From Acidimicrobiales bacterium (GTDB lineage Bacteria; Actinomycetota; Acidimicrobiia; Acidimicrobiales; DATDAH01): a stretch of 64,000 nt of DNA. Location of the stretch: assembly GCA_016794585.1 (NCBI GenBank), contig JAEUJM010000044.1, positions 62,001 to 126,000 of the forward strand, written 5' to 3'. Each line of letters begins with the position of its first letter. Positions within the stretch are counted from its first letter, which is position 1. Below, in pieces: positions 1 to 8,289 of the stretch. Below the pieces are notes generated by a model, which was not told the DNA's origin, made no database searches, and saw only the letters and a program-made list of their open reading frames with translations. Position numbers and translations under genes: made by a program.

Positions 1-456
1 GAGGCGACGGCGTGGCGCGTGTCCGCTGTGCTCGCCGGCGGGATGGTCATCGGCTTCGGCGCCATGCTCGCACTGGAGGGCGGCGCCCGCAGCGACTGGG
101 TGCCGTACCTCGACCCGGCGCTGGTGCTCGTCGCCGCCGTGGTGCTGGTGCCGGCGCCGCTCGGCATGGTGCGCACGACCTTCGTCGAGCTGGTGGAGGC
201 GTCGCCACCCGCCGACGTGCAGGCGCCGGTCCGCGCCGCGGTCGCCGCCATCGAAGCCGAGTACGGCGTGACCGTCCCCGACCTGCGCATGACCAAGGTC
301 GGCCCCAAGCTCTACGTCGAGGTCGACGGCGTCGCCCCGCCGACCCTCACCATCGCCGACGAGCACGCCATGCGCCTCGACCTCGAGCGCCGCCTCGACG
401 CCCTCCCCTTCGACGTCTGGCTCAACTTCGAGCTCTTCCCCGCCGACGCCCATTGA
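1..456 (+). CDS. Cation diffusion facilitator family transporter, C-terminal part (5' truncated by window)
   Basis: The reading frame is open from the first base of the window, so the true start lies upstream. The visible 151 residues hold one or two transmembrane segments (around AVLAGGMVIGFGAML and PALVLVAAVVLVPAPL), followed by a cytoplasmic tail with a pattern typical of CDF zinc/cation efflux proteins: RAAVAAIEAEYGV then KVGPKLYVEVDG and HAMRLDLERRL. In this family the C-terminal domain forms a small metal-binding dimer with a ferredoxin-like fold. The likely role is proton-coupled export of a divalent metal across the inner membrane. Metal specificity cannot be judged because the helices carrying the transport site are outside the window. 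The family call rests on the tail and is fairly secure. Confidence 0.75.
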   Translation, partial: EATAWRVSAVLAGGMVIGFGAMLALEGGARSDWVPYLDPALVLVAAVVLVPAPLGMVRTTFVELVEASPPADVQAPVRAAVAAIEAEYGVTVPDLRMTKVGPKLYVEVDGVAPPTLTIADEHAMRLDLERRLDALPFDVWLNFELFPADAH

Positions 457-524
457 CGGCGTCGGCTTCGCTGGTTTCGAGGTCTTCGGGGGTGGACATC
501 TCTGTACATTTCCCTGGGTTTTGC

Positions 525-556
525 TTGACAGTGGCGTGGTGTTAGGTGGGTAGTGG
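525..556 (+). promoter_or_regulatory. Candidate promoter of the giant secreted protein
   Basis: A perfect TTGACA -35 box lies at 525-530. The best -10 candidate, TAGTGG at 551-556, is 20 bp away, which is long, so the assignment is tentative. The stretch 490-530 is clearly less GC-rich than its surroundings. The start codon ATG at 582 is preceded by a purine-rich GAGGGGG (565-571). Confidence 0.35.
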
Positions 557-581
557 TGCCTCTGCGAGGGGGTTCTTTGTG

Positions 582-3500
582 ATGGTTCGGCGGTGGGCGG
601 GTGCGGTTGTCGTGGTGATGGTGTTGGCGGGTGTGGTGGTGGCTGCGCCGGCGGGGGCCGAGGTGTCGCGTGCGGGGGAGGTTTCGCCGACCCCCCCCGC
701 GTGAGGTGGGGGAGCTGGTGTTCTCCGAGGACGGGGGGATCGAGCGGGGGGCGGAGGTGGTGTCGTTGCGGTCGGAGTTCTCTCGGACGTTCGCGACGAG
801 CGTGGCGGGGGTGTTCGAGACGGTGTCGTCGTCGGCGCCGTTGCACTTCGAAGGTGCTGATGGTGGGTGGCGCCGGTTCGACAACGATCTCGAGTCGGCG
901 TCGGGGGATGTGGTGGCGCCGGCGGCGACCGATGTGCCGGTGGCGATCGCGTCGGACGCGTCGGCGGCGGAGTTGGTGGCGGTGGAGCCGGCAGAGGGGG
1001 TGTCGGTGGGGTTCGGTCTCGAAGGGGCCGCGGCGGTCGAGGCGGAGGTGGCTGGGGACACGGCGACCTTCAGTGAGGTGGTCGAGGGGGTCGATGTGGA
1101 GTTGACCGCGTTGGATCGGGGGGTGAAGGAGACGATCGTGTTGGCTTCGCCCGAGTCGCCGAGCGAGTTCCGGTTCCCGTTGGTGTTGGAGGGTGCGTCG
1201 GCGTCGGTGAACGCCGAGGGTGCGGTGGAGTATCGGGACGGGACGGGGGCGGTGGTGGCGGTGACACCGGCGGGGTTCATGGTGGACTCGGCGACGGCTC
1301 GTGGGGTGGGGGAGCGGTCCGAGGCGGTCACCTATGCGGTCGAGGACGACGGGTCGGGCCCGGTGTTGGTGGTGTCGGTCGACCCGGGGTGGTTGGCGGA
1401 CCCGGCCCGGGTGTTCCCGGTGTTGGTGGACCCGACGGTGGAACCGCCGTTCGCGACGGTCGAGGTCGGGGCTGATGACACCTACGTCGCAGATTCGGAC
1501 ACTGGGGACCATTCGACCAATAACAGCTTGTATGTGGGGTACGGCGACGGGGCGGTGCTGCGGTCGTATCTCCAGTTTCCGGGGATGGACGACTTCGACG
1601 GGATGAACGTCTACGACGCCCGCCTGGACCTGCGCCAGGTGTTCGGGACGAACTGCTCGCCGGGCCCGGTGGAGGCCTATCCGGTGCCGACCGCGTGGGA
1701 AGGGTCGGAGGTGACGTCGTGGCCGGGCCCGGTCGAGGACCTGGTGGATCGAGTGGCGATCGATTCGATGTCAGGCACGGCCGGGTTCGGGGCGCCGGGT
1801 TGTTCGTCGCCGGGGGCGGTGTCGATCCATCTGACCGCCGGGGCGGCGCGGTGGACGAGCACCAACCCGAACGAGTCGTGGGCCAACAACGGGGTCATGT
1901 TGCGGGCCGCGGACGAATCGCAGAGCGCGGGCGGCTTCCGGGAGTTCGCGTCGGCGGACTCGTCGACCCCACCGACGTTGAACCTGATCTGGTCGGACCC
2001 CTCCGACGCCGGCGAGGACAACACCGCGCCGACGGTCTCGGGTCCGTACGCCCCGCAGGGCGACCTCGCCTCGACCGCGGTGACCGCGTCGGCGGTGTAT
2101 GACGACACCGACGAGGACCGCGGCCACGTGACGTACTTCTCGTACTTCCCGGATACGTACCTGCTCTCGGTGATCACTGCCCCCGAAGTTGACCCGGGGG
2201 AGACGTCAGGATTCTCGGCAACGGTCCCGTGGGACGTGCGGTTCTCGTGGCGGGCGTCAGCAGTCGAGGACGACGTCGACGCGCCAGGGTTGCCGCATTC
2301 ACCGCTCACCCCGTTCATCGAGTTCGAGGCCAGGTCGGTGCAGCTCACCGACCCCGTCCCGGACCAGGTCCTGTTCGACGACGTGACCGTGACCGCCACC
2401 GCGGCGGTCACCACCAACCTGACGGGCGTGCAGTTCCTGTTGGACGGCAACGTCGTGTTCACCGACACGGCGGCGCCGTTCGAGATGGCCGGGTCGAGCA
2501 CCACCACCGCCGACGGGCCGCACACCCTGGCGGCACGGGCCGTGTACAGCAGCGGCCCGCCCCGGACCAGCGTCACGATCGACGTCACCGTGGACAACGG
2601 CCTCAACACCCAACAACGCCTCCAGGTCGACCTCGGCACCGGCCGCATCGACCTCGACGAGTTCACCGAGTACGGCGTCAAGGGCCTGCTGAACCAGGAC
2701 GCCATCGAACCCCGCTACCGGTCCACCGCCGAAGCCTCTATCGACCCCACTGCGGGTGTGCTCAGCTACCTGGGCAACGGGTGGGGGAGCCTCGACCCAG
2801 CCCAGAAGGAGGACATCGAGTCGTTCCTCACTCCAGAAATGACCTCGGTGGCAGGGACACTGTCTGGTTGCACCGGCCTGGTCGAAACCGATGTCTTCGA
2901 CTTCACCGGGCTACCGGGCTGCATCCACACCACGCCGCACTTCGCGATCATCTACAACCCTGGCGAAGGTGACATCGACCCTGACGAGGACGACAACCCG
3001 GAGAACGGGCTGCCTGACTTCATCGACACCATGGAAACCTCGCTCGAAGGAGCGCGCCAGGCCTACATCAACATGGGCTACGAACCGGCCCCCGGTGTCG
3101 TGGTGGTTCTGGTGCAGGGCGCCGGGGAAGGTTTCGCCAGCCCGGTCGGGTCGTTCATCCGGCTCGGGAACCAAGCACCGAGCGCGACGTACCTGGCGCG
3201 CCATGAGTTGTTCCATCAGGTCCAGTACAACTACACGGCCCTTCGAGACATCGACGGCTACGTCGCCGACTTCTCGGACTTCCACCTCCCGTATGACGAG
3301 ACCACGTTGTGGTGGCTCGAGGCCAGCGCCGAATGGGCCGCCCATCAGGCCTCGGTCGCCATCGGCGACCCCGACGAACCTACCTATGCCCGTCATCTGG
3401 ATCAGGTGTTCGGGGCATCTAGGTCATACCTCGCAGACTTTCCGGCGATCTTCACCGCCGGCGTGCCGTTCAACTCGGTGGACTTCACGCCGGACCGGTC

Positions 3501-5409
3501 GCACGCCTACGGGTCGTTCATCTTCGCCGAGTACCTCGAGGAGGAGTTCGACCCCGAGTTCATGCGGCGCATCTGGGAAGGGATCGACACGTCGGACGAC
3601 GAGGTGTCCGAGGTCATCGAGGGCCTGCTCGTCGACGACGAGAGCACGTCGATCGACCAGGTGCTCCCCGAGTTCTGGATCGCGAACTACCTGTTCGACG
3701 ACCGCTCCGGGCTCGGTGGTCGCTACCACTACGGCGACCCTCACCTCGATTCGGTGTGGCGAGATGCACTCGAGGACTCAGACCTCTCCGTCGGGGCCGA
3801 TGATTTTGCGGAGATCCCGCGTCCGGATCGGACGCGGCTGGTGTTGTCGACGCCCGAGGTGCCGGTGACGTCCGAGGTGCGAGTGGCGCCGGGCGGCAGT
3901 GCGTTCGTCGACCTCGACCCCAAGAACAACCTCCAGGGCGATGTCGAGCTCACCCTCGAGATCGGGGACTCGGGCCACCTCAACAAGTACCGGTTCTCCA
4001 CGATCGCTTATCAGCGGGCCCCGAACAGTGGCGTGGAGTCGGGTCTCCCGGCCGTGTGCCAGCGCGACGGCGAGTCGATCATCGAGACCTACGAGTCCGA
4101 GCTCGCGTCCTTCGGAGACCAAGTCCGAATCGACGGTGCGTGCCAGAGCGCCACGCTGGTCATCACCAACATCGACCTCAACTCCGATGACCGCAACGGC
4201 GACGAGTTCACGGTCACCGCGTCGTTCGAGAACACGTCGCCGCTGACCGACGTCGTGTCGGCCAACTCGCTCGGCGTGTTGGGCAACGACACGAGCACCC
4301 ACGGGGCGCTGTCGTCCGACGGGACCGCGGCAGTGTTCGCCTCGACCGCCCCGAACATGGTCACCGGGGACCAGGGTTCGGGCGCCGAGATCTACCAGCA
4401 CCGCCTCGTCGACCCTGGCGGTCGAGAGACCGTGCTCGTGTCCGGCGGGGACCCCGATGGGACCACCGACCCCGACGACAGCAGCGGGTACCCGGTGGCC
4501 TCCAGCGACGGTGAGCTCGTTGCGTTCGCGTCGCTCGACGAAGACCTCGACGACACCGGCCTACCCAGCGACGGCGCGCAGATCTACATCGCCCAACCCG
4601 GGGCGCCCGCGTCGATCGAGCGGGTGTCCTTGTTCGAGCCTGAAAGCACCCAGTTGGCGGCCGCGGGTCGCCCTGCGATCTCGGGCGACGGCCGCTACGT
4701 GGTATACGAGGCCGGCGCCTACGCCGGGCTCGACCGGCCCGCCACGTTCGCTTCGGGAGCGGTGTCGGCGATCTACCTGCACGACCGGGATCACCCGTTG
4801 TGGCCGCCGACCTGCCTGTCGTGCGACGTGAACGGCGTCCCGGTCGGGTTGAGCTTCGACCCGGACATCACCGACGACGGCGACTACGTGGTGTTCTCCA
4901 CCGACGCGGCGTTGGTCACGACCGACACCAACAGCGTGGTGGACGTGTACGAGTACAACACGGTGCACAACACCTTGACCCGTGTCTCGACCGACGCGAT
5001 CGGCGGGGAGTCGCTGGTCGCGTCCACGAGCCCGGAGGTCGGCGGGTACACCACAAACGATGCCGTCGCCTACCAGCAAGGCGACGACGTCGTGGTCCAC
5101 TACCAGGGCAACCGGTACGTCCACGACGACGTCAACCTCGTCGAGCTCGCCCCCGGAGGTATCGGGGGCATGGTCGTCCGCTCCGGCGGCGACCTCTACC
5201 ACCTGTGGCCGATCGACACGAGCCACGCACCGGTGCTCGTCTCCGCGGGGATCGACGGCCCTGCGAACGCCCCCGCCTGGGGCGGCAGCCTCGACTACTA
5301 CGGGAGGTTGGTCGTGTTCAACACCGACGCCGACAACCTCCTCATCGCCGACACCAACGACACCACCGACGTGTTCCTCCGCTACTTCGACGTGAACAAT
5401 CCGTCATGA
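582..5409 (+). CDS. Giant secreted multi-domain protein with HExxH metallopeptidase domain, frameshifted at a C8 tract
   Basis: Translation from ATG 582 gives a clear signal peptide (MVRRWAGAVVVV..., cleavage near APAGA) but stops at TGA 702-704, just after eight cytosines (691-698). Removing one C joins it to the frame that is open to 5409, giving ...VSPTPPREVGELVF.... The body, about 1,570 residues, has in order: an N-terminal module like that of actinobacterial Rhs/polymorphic-toxin proteins (about 700-1440, ending FPVLVDPTVEPP); a DNRLRE-like domain (1450-1990); an Ig-like domain (2340-2590); a metallopeptidase-like domain (2850-3750) with HELFHQ at 3202-3219 and a candidate third ligand Glu at 3319 in WWLEASAEW; a beta-sandwich (3840-4240); and beta-propeller-like repeats (ASSDGELVAFAS and similar, 4260-5400). 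The domain order suggests an exported surface enzyme. The 5' third is rich in TTG and GTG codons, unlike the rest. The frameshift may be a sequencing error, a mutation or phase variation. Confidence 0.7.
691..698 (+). other. C8 homopolymer at the signal-peptide / mature-protein frameshift
   Basis: Eight consecutive C sit between the signal peptide frame (ATG 582) and the long downstream frame. Seven C would restore one continuous secreted protein. See the host gene and findings. Confidence 0.85.
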
Positions 5410-5795
5410 CCGGTTTGCTCGCCACCCTCGGCCGCACCAGCGTGCTCGCCGGCGCGATCGCGGCACTGCTCGTCGCCTGCGGTCCGTTCGCCGAAGACCT
5501 CGGGATCGAGGGGATCTGGGTGGTGAATCAGGGCGACGAGGCGGTCACGGTCGAGGCCCGCTACTTCTCCAACTTCGATGAGCCCGTTACCGAGGACGAC
5601 ATCGGGTACAGGGTCCGGCCCGGCGAGTCACAGGCTGTCCGAAGCGTATTCGATTCGAACCACTGCGTTCCTGCTGATCTTGTCGTGTTGAGGGGCGGTG
5701 TAGAGATCCAACGGATCAGCGGGCCGATCTGCGTGCCGGGCGACACACTGACGCTTGACATCGGCGACCCTGGGAATGACGACGCCGATCCTTGA
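5406..5795 (+). CDS. Small lipoprotein of unknown function, translationally coupled
   Basis: The ATG overlaps the stop of the giant secreted protein (ATGA, 5406-5409), so the two are almost surely co-translated. The 129-residue product begins MTGLLATLGRTSVLAGAIAALLVAC: a basic start, a hydrophobic stretch and a lipobox with Cys at residue 25. The mature part is acidic, with two further cysteines (NHCVP and GPICVPG) that could form a disulfide. It probably folds as a small beta-sandwich, judging by the alternating hydrophobic pattern in VVNQGDEAVTVEARYFS and IQRISGPICV. I recognise no family. Small lipoproteins directly downstream of polymorphic-toxin-like proteins are often immunity factors. 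That would fit the Rhs-like 5' module, but the neighbour ends in propeller repeats rather than an obvious toxin, so this is only a suggestion. Confidence 0.7.
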   Translation: MTGLLATLGRTSVLAGAIAALLVACGPFAEDLGIEGIWVVNQGDEAVTVEARYFSNFDEPVTEDDIGYRVRPGESQAVRSVFDSNHCVPADLVVLRGGVEIQRISGPICVPGDTLTLDIGDPGNDDADP

Positions 5796-5974
5796 CACGA
5801 TCGGTGAGTCGACAGCGCCGCCAAGACCCGACGAGCTCAGCGTGGTTCGGACCGCCGGCGTCACCGGTGTTCGACGTTGACGGGCACGAGGTCACCTTCA
5901 CTGAGACCGGGTACGGGGACGGCTTGCCCGCCGATCCCGAGTTCTCGGTCGTCTCCACCTGCACCCGGTGGTAG
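5792..5974 (+). CDS. Short hypothetical ORF or remnant, coupled to the lipoprotein
   Basis: A 60-codon frame starts with TTG overlapping the lipoprotein stop (TTGA). The first 25 residues look random (MTRSVSRQRRQDPTSS...), but the last 35 look protein-like: FDVDGHEVTFTETGYGDGLPADPEFSVVSTCTRW. This could be the 3' remnant of a longer gene that lost its 5' part, or of a second copy of the lipoprotein module. It ends 9 bases before the end of the convergent META lipoprotein gene. No family recognised. Confidence 0.35.
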   Translation: MTRSVSRQRRQDPTSSAWFGPPASPVFDVDGHEVTFTETGYGDGLPADPEFSVVSTCTRW

Positions 5975-5983
5975 CGCCCGGGT

Positions 5984-6802
5984 TCAGCTGGCTTCGGTGA
6001 GGACGAGGGTGATGGTGCCATCCTCGCGGAGGAGGGTGAGGGTGTCGCCGGCGATGGACATCTGGGCGGTCTCGTCGAGGGCGGTGAAGAGCGCCGCCTC
6101 CTGATCCATGACGCCCTCGGGGGAGTCGCAGGTGCGGAAGGTGGCGGCGAGCGGGCCGATGCTGAGGGCGTCGCCCTCGAGCTGCCATTCGCCGCTGCCG
6201 TCGTTGCAACCGGTGGTGGCCGACACGGTGCCGTCGTCGGCGAAGGAGACGGTGGGCTCGGTGCCGTCGACGGGGCCGGTGACCGCGTCGGGGGTGGCCA
6301 GGTTCACCACGTCCCAGTCGCCGACGAGGGCCTGGTACCGATCGAGGGCGTCGAAGGCGAGGCGCACGTCGTCGGGGCCGGTGAGGACGAGGCGGTCGTC
6401 GGTGATCTCGACCGTGTCGGCGGCCTCCAGCGCAGAGACGAAGGCGTCCTGGGCGTCCATGAGGGCCTGCTCGCAGGCGATGAGGGTGCCGGCCAGCGGG
6501 CCGATCTCGACCGAGTCGCCCTCGAGCACGAACGGGCCGGCGTACGAGTTGCAGGGCCCGACGCCGTTGGTGGTCTCGCCGTCGACGTTCAGGGTGGCCG
6601 AGGCGCCGTCGGGCAGTTCGACCGAGCTGTCGCTCGGGTCGAGCACCCACTCCTGGGCTTCGAGGTCGGTGAGGAGGTCGGGCAGGCCCTGGGTCTCGGA
6701 GCGGGTGTCGGCGGTGTCGTCGCTGCCGCACGCGGCGAGGCCGGCGGCGGCGAAGAGGAGGAGCCCGAGGGCGACGGCGAGAGCGAGGGGGCGACGGGCC
6801 AT
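5984..6802 (-). CDS. Lipoprotein with two META (HslJ-like) domains
   Basis: The ATG at 6802 opens a lipoprotein signal, MARRPLALAVALGLLLFAAAGLAACG, with lipid-accepting Cys at residue 25. Longer upstream frames are shadow. The mature part carries two META domains in tandem. The first runs from EWVLDPSDSS to the VGPCNSYAG core, and the second from LVGDWDVVNLATP to TTGCNDGSGEW. Each has the family pattern of a central GPCNSY or GCND turn followed by IGPLA..I.CE or IGPLA.TFRTC. HslJ in E. coli is a heat-inducible META protein linked to novobiocin resistance, but for most META lipoproteins the role is unknown. A closely similar paralogue lies at 7347-8150 on the same strand, separated by an opposite-strand membrane protein, so the pair likely arose by duplication. 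Confidence 0.8.
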   Translation of the reverse strand: MARRPLALAVALGLLLFAAAGLAACGSDDTADTRSETQGLPDLLTDLEAQEWVLDPSDSSVELPDGASATLNVDGETTNGVGPCNSYAGPFVLEGDSVEIGPLAGTLIACEQALMDAQDAFVSALEAADTVEITDDRLVLTGPDDVRLAFDALDRYQALVGDWDVVNLATPDAVTGPVDGTEPTVSFADDGTVSATTGCNDGSGEWQLEGDALSIGPLAATFRTCDSPEGVMDQEAALFTALDETAQMSIAGDTLTLLREDGTITLVLTEAS

Positions 6803-6844
6803 CGCCGGACTGTACCGAGCGGTGACAGGACAAGCTGGTCTGGC

Positions 6845-6850
6845 TACGGT
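6845..6850 (+). promoter_or_regulatory. -10 box TACGGT, leaderless start for the holin-like gene
   Basis: TACGGT lies exactly 6 nt before GTG 6857, and no Shine-Dalgarno sequence is present. The predicted transcription start coincides with the start codon. Confidence 0.5.
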
Positions 6851-6856
6851 CGAGGC

Positions 6857-7249
6857 GTGCTCCGCCTCCTCGCCGCCGCCGTGGTCGCCCTCATCGCCGA
6901 CGCCCTCGGGCTGATCGTTGCCGCCGCGGTGGTCGACGGCATCCGCATCACCGTGGTCGGCTTCGTCGTGGCGGTCCTGGTGTTCGCGGTGGTCGACCTG
7001 CTCATCCACCCCCTGTTCCGCCAGATGGCCATCAAGCGGGCGCCGGCGCTGATCGGCAGCAGTGCGCTGGTGGCCACCATCGTCAGCTTCGTCGTCACCG
7101 CCACCTTCACCGACGGCCTGACCGTGTCCGGTGCCACCGCCTGGTTCCTGGGCCCGCTCGTCGTGTGGGCGGTCGCACTGGTGGCCCAGCTGCTGTTGCC
7201 CCTCGTGATCTTCAAGCGGACCCTGGCCCGGCGCGCCGATCAGCGCTGA
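6857..7249 (+). CDS. Phage holin family 4-like small membrane protein
   Basis: The 130-residue protein has four predicted transmembrane helices: LLAAAVVALIADALGLIVAAAVV, VVGFVVAVLVFAVVDLLI, ALIGSSALVATIVSFVVTATF and FLGPLVVWAVALVAQLLLPLVIF. It ends in a basic tail (KRTLARRADQR). Size and layout match the actinobacterial chromosomal proteins grouped with mycobacterial phage holin superfamily IV (YvlD-like). In bacteria these are ordinary inner-membrane proteins of unknown role, often near envelope genes, and there are no phage genes nearby. Start GTG 6857 is chosen because of the -10 box 6 nt upstream. It lies between two META lipoproteins on the opposite strand. Confidence 0.65.
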   Translation: MLRLLAAAVVALIADALGLIVAAAVVDGIRITVVGFVVAVLVFAVVDLLIHPLFRQMAIKRAPALIGSSALVATIVSFVVTATFTDGLTVSGATAWFLGPLVVWAVALVAQLLLPLVIFKRTLARRADQR

Positions 7250-7269
7250 ACGCCGGCGCCCATCTCGGC

Positions 7270-7314
7270 GGTGGAGGCCACGGCATCCGGAATCCGGACG
7301 TGCTCGCCTCCACC
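7270..7314. terminator. 45-bp hairpin between convergent genes, candidate bidirectional terminator
   Basis: The arms GGTGGAGGC (7270-7278) and GCCTCCACC (7306-7314) pair perfectly, with a second inner pairing CACG/CGTG. The hairpin sits between the ends of the holin-like gene and META lipoprotein 2. It has the same size as other long intergenic hairpins in this window. Confidence 0.55.
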
Positions 7315-7346
7315 TCGCGACTGATCGCGCCGGCTGCGCCCCGGGA

Positions 7347-8150
7347 TCAGTCGGCGGGGACGGCGCCGAGGACGATGAAGCCCTGGTTGTCCAGCAGGGT
7401 CAGGCGGTCGGGGGTGGCCTCGACGCTCGTGGCGTTGCCCAGGGCAGCGAGGATGCGGGTCTCCTGGCGCATCACGCCGGTCGGGTCCAGGCAGGCCCGC
7501 TCGGTGACCTCCACCGGCCCGATGGCGATGTCGTTGCCGTCCACGGTGTACGGGCCACCGCCGGTGTTGCAGCTGGTGTCGACGGCCATGGAGCCGTCGG
7601 CCGCGAAGGTCAACGTGGGCGACGTGCCCTCCCGCACGCCGATGATGGCGTCGGTCTTGGCCACGTCCACGATGTCCCAGTTCCCGAGGACGGCGCGGGC
7701 GGGGTCCGAGGCGGTGAACGTGAGGGTGGTGTCGTCGGCGCCGGAGAGCACGAGCGTCTCGCCGTCGACCTCAGCGGTGTCGACGGCGCGGAGGGCGGCC
7801 GTGAAGGCGTCCTGCGCGTCCTGGAGATCGCGCTCGCACCCGATGAGGGTCTCGGCCAGGCTGCCGATGGTCACCGACGTGCCGTCCACTTGGATCGAGC
7901 CGCGGTAGCTGTTGCAGGGGCCGAGGCCCGACACGGTGCCGGCGTCCACGGTGAGGGTGGCGCTGGCGCCGTCGGGCAGGTCGATCGAGCTGTCATCGGC
8001 CTCGAGCACCCAGTCCACACCGGTGAGCTGGCCCGTCACGGGCGCCCCTTCGGTGGTGGTCGGGGCGGCGTCGCCGGCGTCGCTCCCACAGGCGACGGCG
8101 AGCCCGAGCAGGGCGGCGGCGAGAGCAAGGACGGCGAGGCGGCGGCGCAC
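7347..8150 (-). CDS. Lipoprotein with two META domains, paralogue of the 5984-6802 product
   Basis: GTG 8150 begins MRRRLAVLALAAALLGLAVACG, a lipoprotein signal with Cys at residue 21. Earlier start codons in the frame would bury this signal. The body repeats the neighbour almost module by module: DWVLEADDSSIDLPDGASA against EWVLDPSDSSVELPDGASA, VSGLGPCNSYRG against TNGVGPCNSYAG, then a second META unit with NWDIVDVAKTDAI and DTSCNTGGGPY. It is probably surface-anchored in the cell envelope. Function is unknown beyond the META fold. The two copies face the same way and flank the holin-like gene. Confidence 0.8.
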   Translation of the reverse strand: MRRRLAVLALAAALLGLAVACGSDAGDAAPTTTEGAPVTGQLTGVDWVLEADDSSIDLPDGASATLTVDAGTVSGLGPCNSYRGSIQVDGTSVTIGSLAETLIGCERDLQDAQDAFTAALRAVDTAEVDGETLVLSGADDTTLTFTASDPARAVLGNWDIVDVAKTDAIIGVREGTSPTLTFAADGSMAVDTSCNTGGGPYTVDGNDIAIGPVEVTERACLDPTGVMRQETRILAALGNATSVEATPDRLTLLDNQGFIVLGAVPAD

Positions 8151-8211
8151 GGAGCGAGGGTACCCAGCCGGGTCCACGCCCTCGCGACACCACCGGCGCC
8201 CGCCTCGGCCG

Positions 8212-8255
8212 TTCTGGGACCGCCGTGCCCAGGCGACGCCAGCGTGGTCCCAGAA
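8212..8255. repeat. 44-bp intergenic inverted repeat (TTCTGGGACC / GGTCCCAGAA)
   Basis: Perfect 10-bp arms at 8212-8221 and 8246-8255 enclose 24 bases. The same arm sequence recurs at 14190-14235. This copy lies between divergent genes, so it cannot be a simple terminator for both; it would be in the 5' region of the lipoprotein or just upstream of the acylase promoter. Confidence 0.7.
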
Positions 8256-8277
8256 AGGGATGGGGTCGGGCGTCTCG

Positions 8278-8283
8278 TACGGT
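8278..8283 (+). promoter_or_regulatory. -10 box TACGGT, leaderless start for the acylase gene
   Basis: TACGGT is 6 nt before ATG 8290 (GGGGCC between), the spacing expected for a leaderless transcript. It supports the chosen start. Confidence 0.5.
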
Positions 8284-8289
8284 GGGGCC

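Noticed and set aside
6857-7249. Prophage remnant suggested by a holin-like gene
   Set aside because: No other phage gene, integrase, attachment site or composition change is nearby; this family is chromosomal in actinobacteria.
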